Source: Oxalobacteraceae bacterium (GTDB lineage Bacteria; Pseudomonadota; Gammaproteobacteria; Burkholderiales; Burkholderiaceae_D). Taken from it: a stretch of DNA of 64,000 nucleotides. Location: positions 1 through 64,000 of the forward strand of contig JANXTY010000047.1 in assembly GCA_025352145.1 (NCBI GenBank). Direction: 5' to 3'. A model generated the notes under the pieces. It was not told where the DNA came from. It ran no database searches and was given only the letters and a program-made list of their open reading frames with translations. Positions 1 through 9,093 of the stretch are shown piece after piece; the stretch's first letter is position 1; every line of letters starts with the position of its first letter. The position numbers and the translations under genes were made by a program.

Positions 1-108
1 GTCGTGGCTCACCTCTCCTTCTACCATCGCAGATAGTCCAGTTGCAGTTGCAGATCCAAAGGTGCTCAGCAAATAGTCGGTGTATAAATCAAGGTTAGCT
101 TTTTTCAT
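1..108 (-). CDS. Transposase, N-terminal part only (IS701-like), cut by window edge
   Basis: On the minus strand an ATG at 108 opens a frame that runs off the left edge of the window and gives 36 residues (begins MKKANLDLYTDY, then STFGSATATGLSAM and EGEVSHD). From memory this matches the N-terminus of IS701-type DDE transposases, which start with a lysine-rich stretch followed by YTDYL and a GLS segment. It would act on the terminal repeats of its own element. The element's outer end should lie between 109 and about 190, but I cannot pick a terminal repeat without its other end. The reading frame is intact as far as visible. Confidence 0.7.
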   Translation of the reverse strand, partial: MKKANLDLYTDYLLSTFGSATATGLSAMVEGEVSHD

Positions 109-194
109 CCGGCAAGCCTAGCAGATGTGGCGTGCGTAACATCAGTCAATAAGTGAAGCGTATGAAAGACACTGCATGCCGGTGCGATCACTAA

Positions 195-1436
195 TCATGC
201 GTCCAAGGCTTGGCGGAAATCCTCGAGCAGATCAATGGGATCTTCAATCCCAACTGACACTCGAATCAATGATTCGGCAATCCCCATACTGGCGCGTCGC
301 TCGGGTCCCATCTCGTAAAAAATAGTATGTGCTACAGGGATTACCAATGTACGCGTATCACCCAAATTACTGGCGGGAACAGCCAGCTTCAAACGGTTCA
401 TGTAATCAAAGCAGTCGATACCATCCTTCAATTCAAAGCTGAACAACGAGCCATAGGAACGAAACAGCTCTGTTGCGATGCGGTGCTGTGGATGTGACGA
501 TAAGCCCGGATAGTGGACAGCAGCCACCCGTGAATCCGCCTCCAACATGCGTGCTACTGCCACCGCATTAGCACATTCGCGCTCCATTCTGAGAGCGATA
601 GTTTCTGCGCCGACGGCGATATGATGTGCTGCCTCGGGCGCTAAGCTTCCGCCAAAATCACGCAAGCCCTTGGCGCGAATTTGCGCCAGGCCCCATTGTG
701 TCGGGACATTGCGTTTATAGGTGTCAAAAATATTCGGGAACATCGTCCAATCGTACAGGCCTGTATCGGTCAGGCTGCCGCCTAACGCATTGCCATGACC
801 AGCGATCGATTTTGTTAGCGCATTCATGACCAATCCGGCAAAAACTGTTTTCGGCTGAAATAAATAAGGTGAGGTCATCGTGTTATCGACGATGTACAAA
901 ATTCCACGCTCACGACACAGTTCGCCAATGCGTCGCAAATCGGCAATCTGCGTGCGAGGATTCGCAATTGTTTCGACAAATACAATACGAGTTTTTGCTG
1001 TCAGCGCTGTTTCGACGTGTTGAACATCGGTGGCATCCACAAAAGAAACGTCAATACCTTGCCCACTCACTGTTTGCCATAAACTGTTAGTGTTACCGAA
1101 CAAAAAAGCCGACGATACCACGTGATCACCCTGGCGCAATAACGCTTGGAATAGTGCGCCAATTGCTGCCATGCCGGTTGCAAAACAAATCGAAGACAGG
1201 CCATCTTCCATTCGGGTAATTTTTTCTTCTAGTGCGGAAACCGTTGGATTCCCTTGGCGCCCATAACGATAACCGGATTGCTTACCCTGAAAAACGGCAG
1301 CCAGTTCTCGTGCATCCCGATAGCCAAAAGTCACTGAGGTATGGATGGGTTTATGCAAAGATCCATGCTCAATCGATTTTTGGCGATCACTATGCAGGAT
1401 AGTAGTGGTAAACCCGTATTTTTTTGTATCGTTCAT
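195..1436 (-). CDS. Cystathionine gamma-synthase family PLP enzyme (Cys/Met metabolism)
   Basis: A cytosolic fold-type I PLP enzyme of the Cys/Met-metabolism family. Visible features are the N-terminal YRYGRQGNPT segment, FATGMAAIGA near the cofactor phosphate site, DNTMTSPYLF carrying the PLP-contacting Asp, and NALTKSIAGHGN with the Schiff-base lysine. The C-terminus ends in the family's SVGIEDPIDLLEDF pattern. It could be an O-succinyl- or O-acetylhomoserine sulfhydrylase or a gamma-lyase; the sequence alone does not decide. It lies 88 bases downstream of purF on the same strand, a usual arrangement in Burkholderiales. An earlier ATG at 1457 exists, but the ATG at 1436 has a GGA-type ribosome site about eight bases upstream and gives the family-like start MNDTKKYGFTTT. 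Confidence 0.85.
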   Translation of the reverse strand: MNDTKKYGFTTTILHSDRQKSIEHGSLHKPIHTSVTFGYRDARELAAVFQGKQSGYRYGRQGNPTVSALEEKITRMEDGLSSICFATGMAAIGALFQALLRQGDHVVSSAFLFGNTNSLWQTVSGQGIDVSFVDATDVQHVETALTAKTRIVFVETIANPRTQIADLRRIGELCRERGILYIVDNTMTSPYLFQPKTVFAGLVMNALTKSIAGHGNALGGSLTDTGLYDWTMFPNIFDTYKRNVPTQWGLAQIRAKGLRDFGGSLAPEAAHHIAVGAETIALRMERECANAVAVARMLEADSRVAAVHYPGLSSHPQHRIATELFRSYGSLFSFELKDGIDCFDYMNRLKLAVPASNLGDTRTLVIPVAHTIFYEMGPERRASMGIAESLIRVSVGIEDPIDLLEDFRQALDA

Positions 1437-1524
1437 AGTTTTTTTCCGGGCGTGCATTATTGGACAATGCGTCGACGAGAAATTCTTTCGATATCATTAT
1501 TAATTCAGGATTCAGCCCGCCGCC

Positions 1525-3042
1525 CTAATCAACATGGGCTAGATTCAGATTTAATTGAGAGCGGGCCATATCTTCTATTTTCGGTTTTGGATTGTTGCGT
1601 GCAAATTCAATGCGGTCCAAATAATCGCGCGAAACGTCGCCGGTCACATAGATACCATCAAAACAGGATGCTTCAAAATTTTTCAGAGCTGGATTCACAT
1701 CGGAAATGGAGCGTTTAAGAGCATCGATATCCTGATATACCAAGGCATCGGCAGTAATCTCCCGGCAGATTTCTTCTTCGGTTCGGTCATATGCAATCAA
1801 CTCATTACGTGTCGGCATGTCGATGCCATACACGTTTGGAAAAATGACAGGTGGCGCAGCCGAGGCGAAAATAACGCGCTTGGCACCCGCTTCGCGCGCC
1901 ATTTGGACGATTTCACGACTTGTGGTACCTCGTACAATTGAATCGTCTACTAGAAGTACGGTTTTTCCTTTGAACTCCGAACCAATCGCATTGAGCTTCT
2001 GGCGTACCGATTTTTGACGGATGGCTTGCCCCGGCATCAAAAACGTGCGGCCGATATAACGATTTTTAATAAATCCTTCGCGATAATCTAAATTGAGTTT
2101 CAAAGCCAGTTGCATTGCCGCCGGGCGTGAGGAATCGGGAATCGGCATGACGACGTCAATCTCGCCATCAGAAAATTGCTTGGCTACTTTCTCAGCCAAA
2201 TATTCACCCATTTTTAATCGGGTAGCATATACCGATGCGCCATCAATTACGGAGTCGGGCCGCGCAAAATAGACGAATTCGAAGGCGCACGGTGTGAGGA
2301 TGGGATTCTCCGCACATTGTCGGCTGTAAAATTTCCCCTCTATATCGATAAATATCGCCTCGCCAGGAGCTACATCACGTAAGAAGCGAAAACCAAGGCC
2401 TTCCAATGCTACTGATTCGCTCGCCACCACGTATTCCATGCCCTGGTCGGTATCGTTAACACCGATGCACAGAGGGCGAATGCCGAATGGATCTCGAAAG
2501 GCTAGTAAGCCAAATCCAGCGATCTGCACCACTGCTGCGTAGGCACCGCGCACCCGTTTATGCAGAACCGACACTGCCTTAAACAGCGCAGCAGGATCGA
2601 GTGAATAGCCACTAGTTGCTTCCTGAATTTCATGTGCCAGCACGTTGAGTAACACTTCAGAATCGGAGTCGGTATTAATGTGACGCCGATCATTTTTGAA
2701 CATCTCAGTCTTGAGTTGCTCCCAATTAGTTAGGTTGCCGTTGTGGGCTAACGTAATGCCAAAAGGGGCATTCACGTAAAACGGTTGGGCCTCTTCCTCG
2801 CTCGATGAGCCAGCGGTTGGGTAACGTACGTGACCGATGCCAGAATTACCTTGCAAAGAACGCATATTGCGCGTGCGGAACACATCGCGCACGAGACCAT
2901 TGGCCTTGTGCATAGAAAACATGCTTCCATGACTAGTTGCAATCCCAGCTGCATCTTGACCGCGGTGCTGTAACAACAGTAATGCGTCATACAGCAGTTG
3001 ATTGACAGAGGAATGAGAAACGACGCCAACAATCCCACACAT
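1525..3042 (-). CDS. purF: Amidophosphoribosyltransferase
   Basis: Catalyses the first committed step of purine synthesis: PRPP plus glutamine gives 5-phosphoribosylamine. The protein starts MCGIVGVV, so after methionine removal Cys2 is the N-terminal nucleophile of the class II glutaminase domain (about residues 2-230), with LLLQHRGQDAAG nearby. The C-terminal phosphoribosyltransferase domain carries the PRPP-binding motif VLLVDDSIVRGTT, followed by GAKRVIFASAAPP. The 505-residue length is normal. It follows cvpA with a 22-base gap, as in E. coli and most proteobacteria, and probably shares its transcript. Confidence 0.97.
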   Translation of the reverse strand: MCGIVGVVSHSSVNQLLYDALLLLQHRGQDAAGIATSHGSMFSMHKANGLVRDVFRTRNMRSLQGNSGIGHVRYPTAGSSSEEEAQPFYVNAPFGITLAHNGNLTNWEQLKTEMFKNDRRHINTDSDSEVLLNVLAHEIQEATSGYSLDPAALFKAVSVLHKRVRGAYAAVVQIAGFGLLAFRDPFGIRPLCIGVNDTDQGMEYVVASESVALEGLGFRFLRDVAPGEAIFIDIEGKFYSRQCAENPILTPCAFEFVYFARPDSVIDGASVYATRLKMGEYLAEKVAKQFSDGEIDVVMPIPDSSRPAAMQLALKLNLDYREGFIKNRYIGRTFLMPGQAIRQKSVRQKLNAIGSEFKGKTVLLVDDSIVRGTTSREIVQMAREAGAKRVIFASAAPPVIFPNVYGIDMPTRNELIAYDRTEEEICREITADALVYQDIDALKRSISDVNPALKNFEASCFDGIYVTGDVSRDYLDRIEFARNNPKPKIEDMARSQLNLNLAHVD

Positions 3043-3064
3043 GGTGGACTCCTAACAAAACAAT

Positions 3065-3553
3065 TTAAAACTCTACGTGCTGAGCAACGCTGCCAGGTAA
3101 ATAGGGCTTGACAGTGCGTGCAGCGGCTTCTGCTATTGGGCTAAGTAACGCATTTTTCCAAAAATCTTGCTTAGGAATGGAGGTCATTCCACATACCAAG
3201 ACTGCGGCTAGAACGAGCACGATCCCACGCGCGAGTCCGAACAATCCGCCTAGGCCACGATCAGCCATCGTTAAACCTGTAGCGTTAATCATGGCTTGCA
3301 TCGCCAAAATGACCAGCTGCATTAATAGTCTTACCGCAATAAATAATGCTATGAACCCAATAATCATGCGAATCGCATTGCCAGGTATCATGTCTGGCAA
3401 TAATTTTGCGAGTGCGGCGCCATAGGCATTGGCAACCACAAAAGAGACTATCCATCCCAACAGCGATAGCATCTCTTTAATAAGTCCCCGCATCGTGCTA
3501 ATCACAATGGAGCAAACAAGAATTAACAACACTACATAGTCAAAAAGAGTCAC
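3065..3553 (-). CDS. cvpA: CvpA family membrane protein
   Basis: A 162-residue inner-membrane protein of the CvpA (colicin V production) family. About four hydrophobic segments are visible: residues 4-22, 28-48, 62-85 and 100-125, with a short polar tail. The family is known for colicin V export and envelope or bile-stress phenotypes; its exact biochemical role is unclear. The MTLFDYVVLLI start and the GWIVSFVVA stretch are typical. It sits between the SPOR-domain gene and purF, all on the minus strand, matching the classic folC-dedD-cvpA-purF order. Confidence 0.92.
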   Translation of the reverse strand: MTLFDYVVLLILVCSIVISTMRGLIKEMLSLLGWIVSFVVANAYGAALAKLLPDMIPGNAIRMIIGFIALFIAVRLLMQLVILAMQAMINATGLTMADRGLGGLFGLARGIVLVLAAVLVCGMTSIPKQDFWKNALLSPIAEAAARTVKPYLPGSVAQHVEF

Positions 3554-3575
3554 GGCATACTTTCAATACCGCTTC

Positions 3576-4499
3576 TTAAACAGGAACCAAGGTGCCACTC
3601 AAGCCAGACTTGATCAATTTTTTCCGCATCCGTTCGGCTTCTTCTTTTGAGGCAAAGGGACCGACACGAACCCGAATACGCTCTCCGTTTTGGGTCGCAA
3701 TTTTTTGTGTAAATGATTTGATCGCGGCGCTACGTAACCTGTTCTGCAATTCGCTTACTTTCTCCTGGGTAGCCAGTGCCGCCACTTGAATCACAAACTT
3801 TCCTGATTTTTGTTCGACAGAGATTTTGGGTTCGCCAGGTTTGAAATCGGCCTTCACATCCGTTTTGTTTTCCAAGATGGCTTTTGCACGGTTGCTTTCC
3901 GTGTGGGTATTGGTGACATTTGATACTGGCTGATTCGTCTCGTTTTTTTGGTCTATTTTTGAATCGCTTGGAATGGGTTGGAGTGATTTTTCCGCGCCGG
4001 ACGAGGCGGGCGCATCCTTTGATTTTTTGATCTCTGTGACTATTCCTGCAGTACCTGCTACTGGAGCAACAGGATTTTCACTGCCAGAGATTGTCGTGTC
4101 ACCAGCCTGTATTTTGGGTACAGACACGATTAACGTCTCGTTAGATGCGGGAATCGCCGGTACTTGCGCTTTGCGTTCTTGAAATATCTTATCCTTGGAA
4201 GGAATTTGAATCTCGATTTCACCAGAGATGGGCTTGGGTACAGAATCCAAAATCATCGGCAACACGATAACCACCCCCAGTACTAGTGCAATTGCCCCAA
4301 CCAACCGCCGCCGCGCACGCTTCTTTTCGGGCAGAACAGGATCCACTGGTTCACCAACTTGCTTGCCGACAGCACCTTTAATACTGCGCTTGTTACGAGC
4401 CCGTGTTAGGTTCGACGCTTCTTCGGCATGCGAATAAAACCCGCCTTCCTTAGAAGTAGATTCTTGCTTGTTTTTACGGAAGAACGAGAACAAACCCAT
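3576..4499 (-). CDS. SPOR domain-containing protein (DedD-like)
   Basis: A bitopic inner-membrane protein of 307 residues. A basic cytoplasmic N-terminus (KKRARRR) precedes one membrane helix at about residues 67-87. A long low-complexity periplasmic linker rich in Lys, Ser, Asn and Pro follows, and then a C-terminal SPOR domain (about 230-307) beginning GKFVIQVAALAT and ending SGLSGTLVPV. SPOR domains bind denuded glycan strands at the division septum; DedD helps cell constriction. Its place between folC and cvpA agrees with dedD. The linker has no recognisable domain and its length varies widely in the family. Confidence 0.88.
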   Translation of the reverse strand: MGLFSFFRKNKQESTSKEGGFYSHAEEASNLTRARNKRSIKGAVGKQVGEPVDPVLPEKKRARRRLVGAIALVLGVVIVLPMILDSVPKPISGEIEIQIPSKDKIFQERKAQVPAIPASNETLIVSVPKIQAGDTTISGSENPVAPVAGTAGIVTEIKKSKDAPASSGAEKSLQPIPSDSKIDQKNETNQPVSNVTNTHTESNRAKAILENKTDVKADFKPGEPKISVEQKSGKFVIQVAALATQEKVSELQNRLRSAAIKSFTQKIATQNGERIRVRVGPFASKEEAERMRKKLIKSGLSGTLVPV

Positions 4500-4517
4500 G
4501 CGATAAATAATGTTTCG

Positions 4518-5822
4518 TCAGTGATGTGTGGATTTTCGAACTTCCATTACGCCAGCCACTGTGCGTAAAGAGCCGAAAACCACAATTCTATCATTCTCGT
4601 TAGCTCGGCTCACTGCATTTGCAAATGCATGGGCGGGCGAAGGAAAATTTTCTATAGTGAATTCTGCATCTGGCTTCTCACCAGGCTTCACGCCTACCTC
4701 CAATAATTTTTTCCTCAGCTCGATGGTCGATGCACCACGGGGCAAGGGTAAATCTGTAATGCACCAATGGTGGATGCAGTCTTTTAATGCGGTGATTACA
4801 CCACCGATATCTTTGTCGTGCATTGCACCGAATACAGCATATGTGTTGGGATAAAAGCCCATGTTGTCCAAATTCTGCGCCAGAGTAGCGGCAGCGTGTG
4901 GATTGTGTGCGACATCGAGGATGACCGTCGGCCGCCCAGGTAACACTTGGAAACGCCCAGGTAGATCGACCATCACCAGACCGCTGCGAACTTCTTGTGC
5001 ACTTACTGGTAAACGCAAATGAAGAACCTCCAAAGCGGCAAGTGCTGCGGCAGCATTCAATAATTGATTTGCACCGCGCAAACTTGGATATGCCAGTGCA
5101 TTGCGGCGTTGCGTTCGTCCGCCATAATTCCACTGTTGTTTGTCACCGGAATAGTTGAAATCACGCCCCAATAGCCATAAATCAGCACCAATGGTTTCAG
5201 CATGTTTGACGAGCGACAGCGGCGGCACCGGATCGCTACAAATAGCGGCCACTCCTTTACGGAAAATTCCGGCTTTTTCAAAACCTATTTTCTCTCGGCT
5301 ATCACCTAAATAATCGATATGGTCAATGTCTACGCTCGTGACGATGGCTACATTGGGATCAATCACATTGACAGCATCGAGGCGACCCCCTAAACCGACC
5401 TCCAGAATGACTACATCTAGCTTCGCACTAGCCAATAAATGCATAATCGCGAGCGTAGTAAATTCAAAATAAGTGAGGTCTATTCCTCCTCGCATCGCCT
5501 CCACCGCTTCAAAACTAGCGACCAGTGCGGGATCCGGTGCCATTTCGCCACAGATACGTGCCCTTTCATTAAAATCCAAAAAATGCGGTTTAATATAAAG
5601 TCCGACCCGATATCCCGCTTGCAGCAATATCGATTCCAGCATTGCACACGTTGAACCTTTGCCATTGGTACCAGCAACGGTAATGACCGGACACGTGAAA
5701 TACAGGCCCAAATTCTCTTTCACTTGCCTGACACGTGCCAAACCCATATTAATCACAATTTCGGCGTGTCTCGTTTCAAGTAGCGCAAGCCATTCAGTGA
5801 GGGTGGTAGGAAAGTTAGGCAT
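4518..5822 (-). CDS. folC: Bifunctional folylpolyglutamate/dihydrofolate synthase
   Basis: Adds glutamate to dihydropteroate (making dihydrofolate) and extends the polyglutamate tail of folates, using ATP. The Mur-ligase fold is shown by the P-loop ITVAGTNGKGST at about residue 45, the YFEFTTLAIMHL segment, LEVGLGGRLDAVNV, and the C-terminal domain beginning near PTVILDVAHNPHAA. At 434 residues it is full length. It is the first gene after the accD terminator, so it may have its own promoter in the 98 bases before its start. Confidence 0.96.
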   Translation of the reverse strand: MPNFPTTLTEWLALLETRHAEIVINMGLARVRQVKENLGLYFTCPVITVAGTNGKGSTCAMLESILLQAGYRVGLYIKPHFLDFNERARICGEMAPDPALVASFEAVEAMRGGIDLTYFEFTTLAIMHLLASAKLDVVILEVGLGGRLDAVNVIDPNVAIVTSVDIDHIDYLGDSREKIGFEKAGIFRKGVAAICSDPVPPLSLVKHAETIGADLWLLGRDFNYSGDKQQWNYGGRTQRRNALAYPSLRGANQLLNAAAALAALEVLHLRLPVSAQEVRSGLVMVDLPGRFQVLPGRPTVILDVAHNPHAAATLAQNLDNMGFYPNTYAVFGAMHDKDIGGVITALKDCIHHWCITDLPLPRGASTIELRKKLLEVGVKPGEKPDAEFTIENFPSPAHAFANAVSRANENDRIVVFGSLRTVAGVMEVRKSTHH

Positions 5823-5871
5823 CGTATAAAAATAAAAAATGCGGGCATTAAAATTAAAAAATGCGGCTAAT

Positions 5872-5903
5872 AAAAAAGCCCGGATTGACTACCATCCGGG
5901 CTT
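5872..5903 (-). terminator. Rho-independent terminator after accD
   Basis: A perfect 10-base-pair stem (AAGCCCGGAT pairing with ATCCGGGCTT) with an 8-base loop, followed on the minus strand by a T run and starting 17 bases past the accD stop. It separates accD from folC transcription, at least in part. Confidence 0.9.
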
Positions 5904-5920
5904 AACATAAGAATGATTGA

Positions 5921-6793
5921 TCAGGCTAATGCTTCAATCGCCTGATTTTGCAATAGTGCTAAAAGATGGGCGATTTCTTCACGCATTTTTCGGCGGTCGA
6001 CGATCATATCGACCGCACCTTTTTGCACTAGGAATTCGGCACGTTGAAAACCCTCGGGAAGTTTTTCACGTACCGTATTTTCGATTACGCGTGGCCCTGC
6101 GAAACCAATCAGTGCTTTGGGTTCAGCAATTACGACATCACCCATGAAGGCAAACGAAGCAGACACACCACCCATCGTCGGATCAGTTAACACGCTAATA
6201 AAGGGCAGTTTTTTCTCAGACAATTTGGTGAGCATCGCTGTGGTTTTAGCCATCTGCATTAGGGACAATAAACCCTCCTGCATACGGGCCCCACCAGTTG
6301 CGGTAATACAGATGAATGGGATTTTTTGCTCTAATGCAACCTGCGCGCCACGCACAAAACGCTCGCCTACCACCGAACCCATAGAGCCGCCCATAAATTC
6401 AAACTCAAAACAGGCAACGACCACTGGCAGGGTCATGATCGATCCACCTAACACAATAAGTGCGTCCGTTTCACCGGTCGCTTCTATGGCCGCTTTTAGC
6501 CGATCGGGATATTTTTTACTGTCTTTGAATTTAAGGGTGTCCACCGGCAGAGTTTCTTGCCCAATTTCATAGCGTCCCCCTTCATCCAATAAGGCATCTA
6601 GCCGATGACGCGCCCGAATGCGCATATGGTGACTACATTTCGGGCAAACATGAATATTGGCTTCCAAATCAGTACGATATAAGACAGCCTCGCAGGAGGG
6701 GCATTTTACCCATAGTCCTTCGGGAACAGATTTGCGCGTCGCACTTTCAGAACGCTGAATACGTGGGGGGAGTAGTTTTTCTAACCAACTCAT
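5921..6793 (-). CDS. accD: Acetyl-CoA carboxylase carboxyltransferase subunit beta
   Basis: With AccA (encoded at 44561-45535) it forms the carboxyltransferase that moves CO2 from biotin on AccB to acetyl-CoA, making malonyl-CoA for fatty acid synthesis. A four-cysteine zinc ribbon is visible at C31/C34 and C50/C53. The crotonase-like carboxyltransferase core follows, with [15 protein letters not shown] and [12 protein letters not shown]. The 290-residue length is normal. A strong GGAGAATTC ribosome site precedes the ATG. In relatives trpA often lies just upstream; here there is instead a 678-base gap with no gene. Confidence 0.97.
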   Translation of the reverse strand: MSWLEKLLPPRIQRSESATRKSVPEGLWVKCPSCEAVLYRTDLEANIHVCPKCSHHMRIRARHRLDALLDEGGRYEIGQETLPVDTLKFKDSKKYPDRLKAAIEATGETDALIVLGGSIMTLPVVVACFEFEFMGGSMGSVVGERFVRGAQVALEQKIPFICITATGGARMQEGLLSLMQMAKTTAMLTKLSEKKLPFISVLTDPTMGGVSASFAFMGDVVIAEPKALIGFAGPRVIENTVREKLPEGFQRAEFLVQKGAVDMIVDRRKMREEIAHLLALLQNQAIEALA

Positions 6794-7471
6794 GATGAAT
6801 TCTCCTGTCGCAACCCGTAGCGGGGTTTTTCAATTTAGCGTGAGTGTAGCTGTTCATGCGGCAGTTGTCGAACCAATGTCCACGCATTTTAGCGCTGTAT
6901 TAATTCCATTTGGATATCGCCAACCTACAAAAAAAAGTCCGTAATGTTCAACGGACCCTCCACAGGAACTCTAGTTCGTAGGGGAATATTTGCCGATTGA
7001 ATCTGAGTCAAGTAATGTTAAATAAATATTTATAATTAGGAGGAGCATGTGACAGCTTATAATCGGGTAATTAATTTTCGCTAAAGCAGTTTAACTTAAC
7101 TCACCCCAAGCTTTTTTTGTCACTAGCGAGATTGATAATTTGCCAGCGAGATTTAATCCACGCATTCGCTATACAAACTGGGAGCTTCGTCCAGATCATA
7201 AATAAAGATAATTTTGTGTGCGGGACAAGTTTAAGGGCGATGCGTACAATAGAAGCTAGTTAGCGGTACGAACAGGATTCGCGGGTTGGCATTTCTCATT
7301 TATGATGAAAATGAGAAATTTCTTTGAACAGAAGAGTAACCCCGAAGGCGAAAAGAATTAATCATGAATCTCGCCGTGAAAAGCCTAATCCAAAAAAGAT
7401 ACTGCACTGTGTCCTGTACCTAACATCGTACGTGTCAGTGAGATAAAACTTCCTTAACATTAGGCGTTTAA
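6794..7471. other. Gene-poor intergenic region of 678 bases
   Basis: No convincing protein gene is visible. The stretch holds the accD leader at its left end, a minus-strand terminator-like hairpin at 6929-6956, an AT-rich patch with a strong AGGAGG before an 11-codon frame at 7049, and an 11-base-pair hairpin at 7291-7319. Short frames such as a 33-codon one on the minus strand near 7110-7215 look like chance or decayed sequence. Confidence 0.6.
6929..6956 (-). terminator. Terminator-like hairpin with T run, no gene in front
   Basis: A GTCCGT/ACGGAC stem of 6 base pairs with an 8-base loop, followed on the minus strand by eight T residues. No protein gene on that strand ends here: the next minus-strand sequence upstream is empty to 7471. 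It could end a short non-coding transcript or be left over from a lost gene. Confidence 0.6.
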
Positions 7472-7474
7472 TTG

Positions 7475-7660
7475 ATGAACAATAGTACAACCAATCCGGT
7501 AATTCCACCGCCACTACAGATTACTGAAAAGCGATTCTGTTACCACCACCAAGGCGAAGTAGCAGTCAACGCCGGTAGCTATGTAGTGCGGAACAATAGG
7601 CGGCGATGGATTTGCGCCCGTTGCCAGGATAATATCGCAAAAGCGCTACGTCAAAGCTAA
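7475..7660 (+). CDS. Small CxxC protein of unknown function
   Basis: A 61-residue basic protein. After a proline-rich start (NPVIPPPLQ) it carries RFCYHHQGEVA and, 30 residues later, WICARCQDN: one Cys-Tyr-His-His group and one Cys-x2-Cys pair, which could form a single zinc site. No membrane segment or signal peptide is present. I do not recognise a named family with certainty. A TTG at 7472 is in frame, but the ATG at 7475 is the natural start. It lies alone, 136 bases before tpiA, so co-transcription is possible but tpiA has its own promoter. Confidence 0.6.
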   Translation: MNNSTTNPVIPPPLQITEKRFCYHHQGEVAVNAGSYVVRNNRRRWICARCQDNIAKALRQS

Positions 7661-7739
7661 AAAAATAAAGTAGCCCCCGATTTTTCCGCCGGAGGACTCA
7701 CAAAGTCTGACCATGTGCTGAATTGGCTCAGAGCTATGT

Positions 7740-7769
7740 TTGACCGCTCGGGCTGTGTCACGCTAGAAT
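7740..7769 (+). promoter_or_regulatory. Sigma-70 promoter for tpiA
   Basis: TTGACC at 7740 and TAGAAT at 7764 with an 18-base spacer, ending 27 bases before the tpiA ATG. Both hexamers are close to consensus. Confidence 0.7.
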
Positions 7770-7796
7770 GCAGGGTTCCTCAAAACATGGGTTACT

Positions 7797-8546
7797 ATGC
7801 GTCGCAAACTGGTAGTGGGAAACTGGAAAATGAATGGTAGTTTGGTTTTTAATGCTGCTTTATTAGCTGGCATTAAGGATCGTGTTGACTCGAGACAATG
7901 TGATGCAGCAGTTTGCGTACCGGCACCTTATTTGGCACAGTGTCAGACGCAATTGTCGGATAGCGGTATCTTCTGGGGGGCGCAGGATTTGTCTGCGTAT
8001 GATGCTGGCGCCCATACCGGTGACGTATCGGCAGCAATGTTAGTTGATTTTTCTTGTAAGTACGTGATTGTAGGACACTCTGAACGGCGTGCCTTGCATA
8101 GCGAAAGCAATGAGTTGATTGCCATGAAGGTTGTTCGGGCTTTGGCGTCTGGCTTGACGCCAATTATCTGTGTTGGCGAAACTTTGGAGCAGTATGATGC
8201 CGGACTGACGAAGGTTGTTGTGGGGAAGCAAATTGATGATGTGCTTGCGATGATTAGTGTAGAAGACATAGAGAAAATAGTGATTGCTTATGAGCCGGTG
8301 TGGGCTATTGGCACAGGAAGAAATGCAACGCCACAGATTGCGCAAGATGTTCACAGTAGCTTGCGTGCAAAACTCGCTCTTAAAAATCCAATAGCTGCTG
8401 TGGGTGCAAGGATTCTTTATGGGGGCAGTATGAAACCAGATAACGCAAAAGAATTGTTATCTATGGCGGATGTTGATGGCGGTTTGATTGGTGGTGCAGC
8501 GCTAAAGGCAGCAGATTTCTTGGCCATTGTCCACGCCGCTGGGTGA
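7797..8546 (+). CDS. tpiA: Triosephosphate isomerase
   Basis: Interconverts dihydroxyacetone phosphate and glyceraldehyde 3-phosphate in glycolysis and gluconeogenesis. The TIM-barrel active site is complete: K11 in GNWKMNG, H94 in IVGHSERR, and E166 in [11 protein letters not shown]. The phosphate-binding GGSMKPDN is near the C-terminus. Length 249 is normal. It begins the tpiA-secG-tRNA-Leu-nuo series common in betaproteobacteria. Confidence 0.98.
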   Translation: MRRKLVVGNWKMNGSLVFNAALLAGIKDRVDSRQCDAAVCVPAPYLAQCQTQLSDSGIFWGAQDLSAYDAGAHTGDVSAAMLVDFSCKYVIVGHSERRALHSESNELIAMKVVRALASGLTPIICVGETLEQYDAGLTKVVVGKQIDDVLAMISVEDIEKIVIAYEPVWAIGTGRNATPQIAQDVHSSLRAKLALKNPIAAVGARILYGGSMKPDNAKELLSMADVDGGLIGGAALKAADFLAIVHAAG

Positions 8547-8586
8547 TTAATAAAATAATTAGAGTTAACTTGGAATTGGAATCGGA

Positions 8587-8997
8587 ATGATGAATTCGTT
8601 ATTTACTATTGTCGTGATTGTGCAGGTATTGTCTGCGTTGGTTATCATTGGGCTTGTGTTATTGCAGCATGGAAAAGGTGCTGACATGGGGGCTGCTTTT
8701 GGTTCTGGCGCATCCGGCAGCTTATTTGGTGCTACTGGATCGTCTAATTTTTTGTCCAAGTCTACGGGTATTGCGGCTGCGATTTTTTTCTCGGCTACGT
8801 TGGCGTTATCTTTCTTCGCTAATAAGCATTCTGTTGGTGGTGGTGTCATGGATAATTTGCCAGCGGTTTCTGTTTCTCCGCCGGCGACTGTTTCACCTTC
8901 AACAGGTTCTGCCCCAGCGAGTTCTGCAGTCTCCTCAGCCTCAACGCCAGCATCTAATGCGGCCTCGGCAACGCAAGGAAATCAAATTCCGAAATAG
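8587..8997 (+). CDS. secG: Preprotein translocase subunit SecG
   Basis: The small SecYEG channel subunit that assists SecA-driven export. Two membrane helices are visible: about residues 4-25 and 54-74. The family loop between them has LLQHGKGADMGAAFGSGASGS in two parts, with the conserved GSGASGSLFG. A tail of about 45 residues rich in Ser, Ala and Pro follows, as in many betaproteobacterial SecG proteins. Start: two adjacent ATGs at 8587 and 8590; the first is taken. Confidence 0.95.
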   Translation: MMNSLFTIVVIVQVLSALVIIGLVLLQHGKGADMGAAFGSGASGSLFGATGSSNFLSKSTGIAAAIFFSATLALSFFANKHSVGGGVMDNLPAVSVSPPATVSPSTGSAPASSAVSSASTPASNAASATQGNQIPK

Positions 8998-9052
8998 CGG
9001 ATATTTTTTATGGCGTTTTGTGATTTTCTCCTTGTTTTAGTGGAATTGTGCA

Positions 9053-9082
9053 TTGAGTAAAAACACTAAAGCAGAGTAGAAT
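9053..9082 (+). promoter_or_regulatory. Probable promoter for tRNA-Leu and nuo genes
   Basis: TTGAGT at 9053 and TAGAAT at 9077 with an 18-base spacer, 11 bases before the tRNA 5' end. The -10 hexamer is the same as that of tpiA. It would start transcription at or just before the tRNA and could also feed nuoA. Confidence 0.6.
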
Positions 9083-9093
9083 GTCGCTCTTGT

